From a virus: a stretch of DNA of 31,754 bases. The stretch lies in IMG/VR virus record IMGVR_UViG_3300020442_001809, positions 1 through 31,754 of that record; one strand, given 5' to 3'. Each line of letters begins with the position of its first letter. Positions within the stretch are counted from its first letter, which is position 1. The translations under genes and the position numbers were made by a program. The notes beneath the pieces were generated by a model. The model searched no databases, was not told where the DNA came from, and saw only the letters and a list, made by a program, of their open reading frames with translations. Below are positions 7,476 to 13,859 of this stretch, piece by piece.

Positions 7476-8156
7476 ATGAAGACACTCGTTGTACTAACTG
7501 GACCTCAAGGATCGGGTAACCATCTGTGGTCAAAAATCTTCTCACTACACGAGGATGTCTTTGGGTGGAAGTCTCTGCTGAACAATTATTGGGAGGCACA
7601 TAGATTCGCAGAACCTTTTGCGGAATACTGGAGAGACCCCAGTAAACTGCAAACTTTCGACTGGTCTCAATCGGAATATTACTTTACTTCTATTAGCGTC
7701 CCCCTCGGCATCAAAGAAAAAGGGACCCACTGGTGTCCAAACGTGTTGCAGTTTTGCAAGTCTGCCGAAAATATGGGGATCAAAACAAACATAGTAGTAA
7801 TTGGTCGGGATCAAACGATCCTTCACAATCAACAAAAGCGGTTGAGGGGTGAACCCACATCCAGGTACTTTCTGGATCAAATGTCTAAATTCCCCAACCC
7901 AACCTTTCTCAGTTACGAACTCCTATATCTCTACAAACAGGAGTATCTAAAGCATCTGGATGTTGGAATCCCAGTTGCCTGGTATGACGAGCGTGTGAAC
8001 GAGATTCTCAGGCGAGATGCTAATGAAAAATACATTGGATATGTTGAGCAAAACCCTTTGGACGACTGCAATAAAACAGGGTGCCCTGCACCCCTAGATC
8101 CATTCATTGAAGGACCTACAGGTCCACAACCAGAAAAGCCCACAAAGTGTTGCTGA
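7476..8156 (+). CDS. Sulfotransferase-like P-loop protein (GPQGSGNH family), copy 1
   Basis: 226 residues. The N-terminus LVVLTGPQGSGNHLWSKIFS has a strand-loop-helix like the 5'-phosphosulfate loop of PAPS sulfotransferases, but with Asn-His where P-loop kinases have Lys-Ser/Thr. VVIGRDQTILHNQQKRLRGE (about residues 107-126) resembles the 3'-phosphate-binding RDP helix, with Gln in place of Pro. It is clearly paralogous to the gene at 11753-12388: shared blocks are TGPQGSGNHL, FSLH, GW.SL..NYW, EPFA.YW, SVP, RDQ, QQ..R..GE and DAN.KY. The C-terminus is different: a GPTGPQPEKP tail with Cys residues CNKTGC and a terminal KCC. It likely binds a nucleotide and modifies a sugar, lipid or protein. 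The sulfotransferase fold is well supported, but donor and acceptor are unknown. Confidence 0.75.
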   Translation: MKTLVVLTGPQGSGNHLWSKIFSLHEDVFGWKSLLNNYWEAHRFAEPFAEYWRDPSKLQTFDWSQSEYYFTSISVPLGIKEKGTHWCPNVLQFCKSAENMGIKTNIVVIGRDQTILHNQQKRLRGEPTSRYFLDQMSKFPNPTFLSYELLYLYKQEYLKHLDVGIPVAWYDERVNEILRRDANEKYIGYVEQNPLDDCNKTGCPAPLDPFIEGPTGPQPEKPTKCC

Positions 8157-8170
8157 GTAACATCCGATTC

Positions 8171-8199
8171 TTGACACAGTGATTTTCTGCTCTTATAAT
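8171..8199 (+). promoter_or_regulatory. Consensus sigma70 promoter
   Basis: TTGACA (8171-8176), a 17-base spacer and TATAAT (8194-8199): a perfect match to the bacterial housekeeping consensus. It lies 68 bases before the DUF2061 gene. This class of promoter is used for early transcription by host polymerase in T4-like cyanophages. Confidence 0.85.
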
Positions 8200-8237
8200 T
8201 AGAGTGTGGAACGACGCCGCCACAAAAGATCGTCACT

Positions 8238-8245
8238 AATAAATA
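8238..8245 (+). promoter_or_regulatory. T4-type late promoter (AATAAATA)
   Basis: AATAAATA on the plus strand, 22 bases before the DUF2061 start and about 39 bases downstream of the -10 of the sigma70 promoter. This gives a tandem early and late arrangement. Confidence 0.6.
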
Positions 8246-8267
8246 AACCGAACATTTAGTTTTCAAA

Positions 8268-8522
8268 ATGTCTTTTGCAAATCCCAAGTGGTTTGAGCGT
8301 TTTCCTCGAACCATCGCCAAGGCTGTTACCTGGCGTTCCTGGATGATGGTCACCAACTCTGTGATTGGTTGGATCGTTGCCGGTAACCCCTGGAAGGGCC
8401 TCACCATCGGTCTGATGGCACTAGTCATCAACTCGACGCTGTATCTTCTGCACGAGCGACTCTGGAACCGTAACGACTGGAACCGCCGTCAGACGACTGC
8501 CACAGATCGAGTGGTCATCTGA
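8268..8522 (+). CDS. DUF2061 small membrane protein
   Basis: 84 residues. It matches the DUF2061 family pattern: R.IAKAVTWR near residues 14-24, then two transmembrane helices (about 25-40 and 43-62) separated by GNPWKG, and the signature LYLLHERLWNR (58-68). The family is found in bacteria and recurs in cyanophages, and its biochemical role is not known. Expected location is the inner or thylakoid membrane of the host. No clear Shine-Dalgarno is seen before the ATG. It is preceded by a tandem sigma70 and late promoter and followed by the dctP gene after 70 bases, so early read-through into dctP is possible. Confidence 0.85.
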   Translation: MSFANPKWFERFPRTIAKAVTWRSWMMVTNSVIGWIVAGNPWKGLTIGLMALVINSTLYLLHERLWNRNDWNRRQTTATDRVVI

Positions 8523-8552
8523 TAAGTATTATCTGTTACAGAACCCCTTTGG

Positions 8553-8560
8553 CATAAATA
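8553..8560 (+). promoter_or_regulatory. T4-type late promoter (CATAAATA) for dctP
   Basis: CATAAATA on the plus strand, 32 bases before the dctP start. An AGGAG ribosome site follows at 8577-8581. Confidence 0.6.
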
Positions 8561-8592
8561 CAAGCGTGTATAGTTTAGGAGTCAAATAAGGT

Positions 8593-9564
8593 ATGAAAAA
8601 GGTACGCTGGGTATTAGCACACGAACCCATTGAACTTTTTCTTCGCGCCGCCCGCAAATTTGCTACCCTTATGGAGCAACTTGCACCGGGTGAGCTCGAT
8701 GTCGAAATTCTGACCCTTTCCGAGTATTCGGAGAAGTATAATGATGGTGAACCGGTCACCAAGCATGATCTTCTTCGTCTGATGAAGGAAGGTAAGTGTG
8801 AAATGTCCCAAATGTATACGTCCACTCTCGGACGTGCACACAACACGGACATGCGAGTTCTCGACATGCCTTTCTTGTTCCGTGACCATGACCACGCTAA
8901 GTGGGTGCTTGAGGGTGAGATTGGCAACGAACTGCTGAAAGGTCTTGACGAAGAGTCCAAAGGATTCCGCAGCGTCAAGGGTCTTGCATTCACCTATTCA
9001 GGTGGATTCCGCATGATCCCTGCCAACAAAGAGATCCACAAAATTGAAGATTTCCAAGGGCTTCCCCTCCGTTGTAACAACTCTGACATTGCCAAAGAAA
9101 CTCTGAAGGCAGTCGGTGCTGTGCCTGTTCCCATCGAACTGGAGCAGATCAACGAAGGCGTGCAAGACGGCGACATTGTGGGTGGAGAATCCACCTACCC
9201 TCGTTTCTTCGGTCTGAAGCAGAACGAGCACATGAACACGATCAACGATGCGGAGCATTCCCTGTTCCTCACCACGATCATTGTCGAGAAAGAGTTCTGG
9301 AAGACTCTCTCCAAGGAACTCAAATGCTCAATCCGTGACGCTTCCCGTGAAGCAGCACGTGCTGAGCGTGTCTGGTCCGTTGAGGACATTGACATCGTCA
9401 AGAGCAAGTGTCAAGAGGAGGACATCAATGTCGTGACTATGTCCGACGCTGAGCGTGCTCGCTTCAAGGATGCAACTGCTTACTTGTATGACAAGTTTGC
9501 TGATACCCTACCTCCTGGTATGGTCGATCGTATTCGTAAGCATGGAACTCCTGAAGAGGACTGA
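8593..9564 (+). CDS. dctP: TRAP-type C4-dicarboxylate solute-binding protein (DctP-like), no signal peptide
   Basis: 323 residues, about the length of a mature TRAP extracytoplasmic binding protein. Family landmarks are in order: LDMPFLFRDHDHAKWVLEGE (about residues 90-109), GGFRMIPANKEIHKIEDFQG (137-155), then LPLRCNNSDIAKETLKAVGA (157-176) with Arg160 in the place of the substrate-carboxylate Arg, VPVPIELEQINEGVQDGDIV (177-196) and the ESTYPRF hinge. These proteins capture organic acids for a TRAP permease. The N-terminus (MKKVRWVLAHEPIELFLRAA) starts directly with the first strand and helix of the fold and has no hydrophobic export signal, so it should stay in the cytoplasm as encoded. No permease genes are nearby. 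DctP homologues have been noted in other cyanomyoviruses. A strong terminator follows. Family assignment is firm; the role in infection is open. Confidence 0.9.
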   Translation: MKKVRWVLAHEPIELFLRAARKFATLMEQLAPGELDVEILTLSEYSEKYNDGEPVTKHDLLRLMKEGKCEMSQMYTSTLGRAHNTDMRVLDMPFLFRDHDHAKWVLEGEIGNELLKGLDEESKGFRSVKGLAFTYSGGFRMIPANKEIHKIEDFQGLPLRCNNSDIAKETLKAVGAVPVPIELEQINEGVQDGDIVGGESTYPRFFGLKQNEHMNTINDAEHSLFLTTIIVEKEFWKTLSKELKCSIRDASREAARAERVWSVEDIDIVKSKCQEEDINVVTMSDAERARFKDATAYLYDKFADTLPPGMVDRIRKHGTPEED

Positions 9565-9587
9565 TTCCATCTTGACATAACAATACT

Positions 9588-9612
9588 GGCAGGCGTTATG
9601 CCTGCCTTTTTT
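9588..9612 (+). terminator. Rho-independent terminator after dctP
   Basis: Perfect 7-bp stem GGCAGGC/GCCTGCC with a 5-base GTTAT loop (9588-9606) followed by six T (9607-9612). It lies 23 bases past the dctP stop and directly before the next gene. Confidence 0.9.
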
Positions 9613-9625
9613 ATTGAGTAATTTT

Positions 9626-10753
9626 ATGGCACTGAATCAAAGTAATAATACCATATTACATAAATTTGAGTGGGACTCGATTTATGCTGCTAGGCAAGTA
9701 TGCTTTGGAGCAAATGATCCTAGACGCAAATTATATTACTATGATGAAGAAAATTATCTGAACATGTATTTTTCTACTCGCATGATTTGCCGTGCGAAGA
9801 AAATACCAAACAAGAGAAATTATAAAATCCTTTCCCCCCTTCCTGATAATTTTCAGACAGCTATGTCCTTCGGGGACTGTTGTGTAGATTCTGCTACAAG
9901 GATTCTTAGTAAGTTAGATAATAGAACTCTAAACTTGATGTGGTCTGGTGGTATTGATAGTACCGTTGTGTTTTGGGCACTCGTCGGCACTGGATATCCT
10001 TTCCACATTCACTTTGATAACACGGCACAGATAGAGCACCCTGAGTTGTGGGAGCGTATTCATAACAACGAATTCAAACAGATTACTCTTTGCAATACTG
10101 AAGAGGGTGCTGGGATAATTCCTCGAACTCACAACCCAGAACATGTATTTGTCATGGGCGAACCTGGTGATAATATCCATGGTGCTGGTAGATGTTTTCT
10201 ATTTGACAAAGAAGAAAGAAACAAACCATATCAATACAATGCACCAGACTGGGTAGTCGCACATCTTGAACCATCAGTCAACGTGGTTCTCAATGACCCA
10301 AACTGCAATCTAAAGCAGTGGCACTGGGCATGGAGTTTCATGTGTAAGTATCAATACTGCTGCATTCGTTCAATCAAGAATTTCAATTTGTGTCCCTATC
10401 CTAGGTTTGATAGAGCACCAAATATGATGCTGTTCTATGACACTCCAAACTTCAATAGGTGGTCCATCACTAATCAAACAGAAAACAGTTCCTGGCAAGA
10501 ACTTCGTGAGTATAAAATGCCTGCCAAGGACTTTATTCTTGCTTCCGGCGATTCCCAACACTATCGCGATAACAAACTAAAGGTTCCCTCATCCAACAGA
10601 GCACGTCTCAACATGTTCGATAAACCTATGCCTGGGTTTGAACCAGATCAAGATTGGATGTTAGTTATCAAGAGGACCTTTGGTGGAACAGCACCTGATA
10701 TCATGTATGATGGGGAAAGCGTTACTTCAAAAGATTGTAAAGGTCTCCCCTAA
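9626..10753 (+). CDS. Asparagine-synthase-like PP-loop protein
   Basis: 375 residues from the ATG at 9626; a TTG at 9614 in frame would add four residues. LNLMWSGGIDSTVVFWAL (residues 102-119) holds the SGGxDS pyrophosphate loop of N-type ATP-pyrophosphatases. The preceding helix (FGDCCVDSATRIL) and the later VMGEPGDNIHGAG (about 176-188) resemble the segment before the PP-loop and the GEGxDE-type loop of asparagine synthase. No N-terminal glutaminase domain is present; the first 80 residues are not recognised. FDNTAQIEHPELWE after the loop is also reminiscent of PAPS-reductase-type enzymes, so the subfamily is uncertain. Expected chemistry is adenylation of a substrate with release of pyrophosphate. 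No ribosome site is evident, since the dctP terminator ends 13 bases upstream. Its stop overlaps the stop of the convergent sulfotransferase. Confidence 0.8.
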   Translation: MALNQSNNTILHKFEWDSIYAARQVCFGANDPRRKLYYYDEENYLNMYFSTRMICRAKKIPNKRNYKILSPLPDNFQTAMSFGDCCVDSATRILSKLDNRTLNLMWSGGIDSTVVFWALVGTGYPFHIHFDNTAQIEHPELWERIHNNEFKQITLCNTEEGAGIIPRTHNPEHVFVMGEPGDNIHGAGRCFLFDKEERNKPYQYNAPDWVVAHLEPSVNVVLNDPNCNLKQWHWAWSFMCKYQYCCIRSIKNFNLCPYPRFDRAPNMMLFYDTPNFNRWSITNQTENSSWQELREYKMPAKDFILASGDSQHYRDNKLKVPSSNRARLNMFDKPMPGFEPDQDWMLVIKRTFGGTAPDIMYDGESVTSKDCKGLP

Positions 10754-11754
10754 TTTGAGAATCGATCCCAGAAGTAAGAATCAATATATTCAGTGCTGTA
10801 TAGTCCTGGGTGATTAGTGAAGTCCACATATAATTTACCATCAACTTTACGGTAAGTTCCCTCCTTGATATTCTCTTCACGTATACCTGTTATGGGCAGT
10901 GAGCAGGTCTCTTCATAATTTACTGGGACTCCCCATTCTTCAACATCCCACCCCTCATAGTGGTCACTCATAATATCTTTGTACTCATAGTATTGTTTCT
11001 CGGTCATATTGAACTGATCTGATGACCATTGATCTTTTTGATATTGATATCTGACTGCTTTGTTTCCTCTATCAGGATAATATAAGTTTGGAGCAAATTC
11101 AGTCTGTCCAAATAACTCATTCAGCAGTTGTGTTTTCCCTGCCCACACCTCCTCCATGATTAGGACGTGTACAGGACACACTTTTCTTGCATTTTCAATA
11201 ACTTTATGATATGGTTGTAGGTTTGAAAATTTTATTTTAGCAGCAGAGTGAATATCACTAAACTGTTTTACATCATCAAGTATCTTCGAGTAATTATTCC
11301 ATCCATAATTCAACCAAGACCATGCTCTCCGTACAGGATCTCTACATACTATGAGAGCACTAACGTCAAATTCTTTGCTGAGTGCTCTGAGTAACCGCTG
11401 TGTAAAATCAGCGTCTAGTTTATAGTTACTATTAGACCAATCAACTAATACGTCTCTACCATATCCCCTACTATCCCACAGACTTTTGTAGTAATCAACA
11501 TATTTCTGTATAGACCAGTTACTAAAATCTGGAAAAGATGTTACAATCTCTCCAGAGTCAGAACCAAATTTCTGGTACCAAGAAATCTTCGCTTCACATC
11601 TCTCTAGTTTCTTTTCATCACCAAGGTGTTGAGTAAAGTCTGCCAAATGATGTTCTTTTGCAACTCCACTCGTCACCCTATGACGAACCATTTTATACAA
11701 TGGACTCGACGCCGAAAACGCTGTTCCTAAAAAAAATATAAATTTGGGTTTCAT
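10750..11754 (-). CDS. Sulfotransferase (PAPS-type)
   Basis: 334 residues from the ATG at 11754; an earlier start would add seven residues and run into the divergent gene. The N-terminal FIFFLGTAFSASSPLYKMVR (about residues 5-24) is the 5'-phosphosulfate-binding strand-loop-helix. ALIVCRDPVRRAWSWLNYGW is the 3'-phosphate-binding motif with the RDP and a Ser on the following helix. VHVLIMEEV then fits the strand and acidic residue that usually precede the second half of the fold. Proteins of this family transfer sulfate from PAPS to sugars, lipids or tyrosines. The gene is AT-rich: bases 11221-11280 are 28% GC by hand count, far below the fibre gene next door, which suggests a separate origin. 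Acceptor is unknown. Confidence 0.85.
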   Translation of the reverse strand: MKPKFIFFLGTAFSASSPLYKMVRHRVTSGVAKEHHLADFTQHLGDEKKLERCEAKISWYQKFGSDSGEIVTSFPDFSNWSIQKYVDYYKSLWDSRGYGRDVLVDWSNSNYKLDADFTQRLLRALSKEFDVSALIVCRDPVRRAWSWLNYGWNNYSKILDDVKQFSDIHSAAKIKFSNLQPYHKVIENARKVCPVHVLIMEEVWAGKTQLLNELFGQTEFAPNLYYPDRGNKAVRYQYQKDQWSSDQFNMTEKQYYEYKDIMSDHYEGWDVEEWGVPVNYEETCSLPITGIREENIKEGTYRKVDGKLYVDFTNHPGLYSTEYIDSYFWDRFSN

Positions 11755-12388
11755 GAAAAGACTTCTTATCACCACTGGACCACAGGGGTCAGGAAATCAT
11801 TTATTAGCTCGTGTATTTAGTCTGCACTCTGCCGTTGTAGGGTGGGAATCACTGAAAACTAATTACTGGGTTCCTAGTGATCAAGAACCCTTTGCCAAAT
11901 ACTGGGTATATCCTGACCAACTAGAGTTCCCTGATGGTGAGTTCTTTCTCGCTAACGTCAGTGTCCCTTTCTTCTACGATGGTGTACGGCAGACACCAAA
12001 GATCGTAGAGGTGTGCCATCAGGCAATGCACATGGGGTATGAACCTGTCGTTGCAATTATCTGCAGAGATCAGAATATCAACGCTGTGCAACAACAAAGG
12101 GTCGGAGGGGAAGTGACCCTACCGACCGCTAAGGAGTATTACAGATTGCTGTTAGATGATCCTTATATTGAAACTCACTTCCTATCCCATGAATCATTCT
12201 TCATGTGGAAGGAAGACTATATCAAATACATTGGGCACCAACTAAAGTTCCCTGTAACGACCGAAGGCATCGACCAGTTCATAACCGGCGATGCCAACGG
12301 AAAGTATGTAAGTCCCGTCGAAGACCATTGGTTAGACGAGACTATTAGAGAAGGTCGTCAGACCTTCAGACAACGGCGAGGGGAGTAG
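11753..12388 (+). CDS. Sulfotransferase-like P-loop protein (GPQGSGNH family), copy 2
   Basis: 211 residues from the ATG at 11753, chosen because MKRLLITTGPQGSGNHLLAR aligns with the start of the copy at 7476 (MKTLVVLTGPQGSGNHLWSK). It has the same order of blocks: FSLH, GWESLKTNYW, EPFAKYW, NVSVPF, then AIICRDQNINAVQQQRVGGE as the likely 3'-phosphate-binding helix, FLSHESFFMWKEDYIKYI and GDANGKYVSPV. It lacks the Cys-rich tail of copy 1 and ends in a basic RRGE. Its start codon shares the CATG palindrome with the divergent sulfotransferase. Its 3' end overlaps the convergent ferritin-like gene by 23 bases. The fold call is by motif; function is unknown. Confidence 0.75.
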   Translation: MKRLLITTGPQGSGNHLLARVFSLHSAVVGWESLKTNYWVPSDQEPFAKYWVYPDQLEFPDGEFFLANVSVPFFYDGVRQTPKIVEVCHQAMHMGYEPVVAIICRDQNINAVQQQRVGGEVTLPTAKEYYRLLLDDPYIETHFLSHESFFMWKEDYIKYIGHQLKFPVTTEGIDQFITGDANGKYVSPVEDHWLDETIREGRQTFRQRRGE

Positions 12389-13040
12389 CGGTGTTCTTGG
12401 CACTGATCTCCAGGAGGTCAGCACGCATTTGCTCAACCAGAGCAAGAACACGATCCTGCAGTTCTGCACTGCCTTCCACCAAACGACTCAGGGCACGGCC
12501 ACCGAGGTTGGAGTGGAAACCTTCATCCTTAGCGATGGAGGCATAGCGGGTGGAGATGAAGGAATCTTCGACGCACTCAGCCATTTCAGACCAGACTGCT
12601 TCTGCACGACCTTCAGCAACGAGCTGATAGGCAGCGAGGGCAGCGGGATCTTCAGCAGCTTCATACTTCTCAAGCAGGGAAGCACCCTTTGCCTGAGGAG
12701 CGGCGGCTTCAGCAGCGAAAGCAGCAGCAACATCCAGTTCTTCACCAGTGATGTGCTCGATCACTTCCTTCACCATACGGAAGTGCTTTGCTTCGTCAAG
12801 TGCTTGCTTGCTCAGCAGTTCAAGATCACGCACATCGGTGCTGGGATCGGCAGATGCCACTTGACCAGCGATGGCGTACATGTTTTGTGCTTCGTTGACC
12901 ATACGGCCACGGAAGTGCTCGACGAGATACTCGTCACTAGGGGAAGAAGCGAAGAAACGACGAACGTTCTTCCTGGAAGCCTCGAACAACTCCCGATTAC
13001 CTTCCTTGATCTTCTTTACGAAATCGGTTCCAGAAAGCAT
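12366..13040 (-). CDS. Ferritin-like di-iron four-helix protein
   Basis: 224 residues from the ATG at 13040, which has a good AAAGGAAA ribosome site. An upstream in-frame ATG at 13073 is rejected because it lies in the promoter. The sequence is helical and has the classic di-iron ligand spacing: Glu50 (VNEAQNMY), Glu83 and His86 (DEAKH), Glu143 (AEGRAE) and Glu173 and His176 (DEGFH). This is the E...ExxH...E...ExxH signature of ferritin-like oxidases, hydroxylases and rubrerythrin-type proteins. An Ala-rich stretch (about residues 104-120) joins the two halves. The substrate is not evident; candidates are small-molecule hydroxylation or peroxide handling. It is coupled to the methyltransferase upstream, whose last codons carry its promoter. 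Confidence 0.8.
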   Translation of the reverse strand: MLSGTDFVKKIKEGNRELFEASRKNVRRFFASSPSDEYLVEHFRGRMVNEAQNMYAIAGQVASADPSTDVRDLELLSKQALDEAKHFRMVKEVIEHITGEELDVAAAFAAEAAAPQAKGASLLEKYEAAEDPAALAAYQLVAEGRAEAVWSEMAECVEDSFISTRYASIAKDEGFHSNLGGRALSRLVEGSAELQDRVLALVEQMRADLLEISAKNTATPLAVV

Positions 13041-13059
13041 TGTGGATTTCCTTTCTACT

Positions 13060-13587
13060 TTAGTATTTAGCATAGTGAAAAAAATACCTGAGATGCCCTT
13101 GGGAAGTGTGTTCTTCCTTCAGTAATGTCAAATTATAATGGTATTCTTCAGCAATTTTATTTATCTTGTCGGTCGTCCAATCGTACCATGTAATCCCTCC
13201 AATATCATCGTTTGCCCAATCATGGGTGATGCCTGGATTGACTCTAAAGATGATATCTTTCAAAAATAACTTGTCCAGCATATCGATCTGACGGTCGATA
13301 TTTTTCTCATCTCCAAAGTTGATTGATCCTAAACAAAGGACTACATCGGCAGGAGGGAATTCATACTGATAGTATTCTTCCAGAGACATATGGAGATGTG
13401 CCTCTTCATTGTAGGGGTCAATACCTACCAACCCCGGTATACGGTCTCTGAGGCGGTTGTAACCGCATCCGACATCCAATACGCTTGAAGGTGATAACTG
13501 CTTGACATAATCGACTACAGCGTCTCCTGAGTATTTCAGTTGACCCACATAGTCATCCTTCCAAATCCCACCGAAATAAGAATCCAT
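13060..13587 (-). CDS. SAM-dependent methyltransferase (class I)
   Basis: 175 residues. Motif I is SVLDVGCGYNRLRDRI (residues 35-50). The acidic residue that binds the SAM ribose is Asp57 in VGIDPYN, and a motif IV-like strand is ADVVLCLGSINFG (80-92). The C-terminal part has ITWYDWTTDKINKIAEEY. The protein is short for the fold and may recognise a small substrate; no DNA-methyltransferase (N/D)PP(Y/F) motif is seen. Its start overlaps the stop of the preceding small gene as TAATG, and it is followed by the ferritin-like gene. The two enzymes may act in one pathway, which is inference. Confidence 0.85.
   Translation of the reverse strand: MDSYFGGIWKDDYVGQLKYSGDAVVDYVKQLSPSSVLDVGCGYNRLRDRIPGLVGIDPYNEEAHLHMSLEEYYQYEFPPADVVLCLGSINFGDEKNIDRQIDMLDKLFLKDIIFRVNPGITHDWANDDIGGITWYDWTTDKINKIAEEYHYNLTLLKEEHTSQGHLRYFFHYAKY
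13063..13070 (-). promoter_or_regulatory. T4-type late promoter for ferritin-like gene
   Basis: Minus-strand CTAAATAC, read in the methyltransferase as GCT AAA TAC just before its TAA stop. It lies 23 bases upstream of the ferritin-like start and decides against the earlier ATG at 13073. Confidence 0.6.
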
Positions 13588-13811
13588 TATTTTTTAGTTG
13601 TCCTGCCCACACCAGCGGACTTAGTAGGAGGAGTAGCAGGGAATTCTCCACCGTCTTGTGGCAAATTCTTCTGTACTTCTGCTGCTAGCATTTCAATCTG
13701 TTTTGCCATCACATTGATCCGTGCTTCGTATGCAACAGATCTGGCGATCTCATCAGAAAGTCGCTTCATGTACACATTCAGAATATTCTGAATCTCTTCT
13801 TCTTTAGACAT
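13587..13811 (-). CDS. Small helical protein, unrecognised
   Basis: 74 residues from the ATG at 13811; a GTG start at 13829 would put six extra codons through a terminator hairpin. Residues 1-50 are one or two charged helices (KEEEIQNILNVYMKRLSDEI, then VAYEARINVMAKQIEMLAAE) of coiled-coil type. The last 25 are a Pro/Thr/Lys-rich disordered tail ending in GRTTKK. I do not recognise a family. It follows the 1430-aa fibre gene after a terminator hairpin that contains a near-perfect GGAGGTGA ribosome site. A role as fibre chaperone or small virion protein is possible from position only. Confidence 0.75.
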   Translation of the reverse strand: MSKEEEIQNILNVYMKRLSDEIARSVAYEARINVMAKQIEMLAAEVQKNLPQDGGEFPATPPTKSAGVGRTTKK

Positions 13812-13837
13812 AAAAAAAGGGGGAGTCACCTCCCCCT
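13812..13837 (-). terminator. Rho-independent terminator containing a Shine-Dalgarno
   Basis: On the minus strand AGGGGGAG-GTGA-CTCCCCCT forms a perfect 8-bp stem with a 4-base loop (13818-13837), followed by seven T (13818 shares the first pair; 13812-13818) that run straight into the ATG of the next gene. The stem and loop hold GGAGGTGA, complementary to the 16S rRNA tail. Confidence 0.85.
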
Positions 13838-13859
13838 ATATATCAAGTTTTTATGAACC

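Noticed and set aside
8111-8124. GGACC-TACA-GGTCC hairpin as a terminator
   Set aside because: Short stem, no T-tract and located inside the coding sequence.
9572-9600. TTGACA before the PP-loop gene as a sigma70 promoter
   Set aside because: At 17-base spacing the -10 would be GTTATG, a poor match that falls within the terminator stem.
13041-13073. Upstream ATG as start of the ferritin-like gene
   Set aside because: The extra 11 codons run through the CTAAATAC promoter and the ribosome site; the ATG at 13040 has AAAGGAAA at good spacing.
13812-13829. GTG start for the 74-aa gene
   Set aside because: It lies in the terminator loop and would translate the T-tract as Phe-Phe; the ATG at 13811 is preferred.
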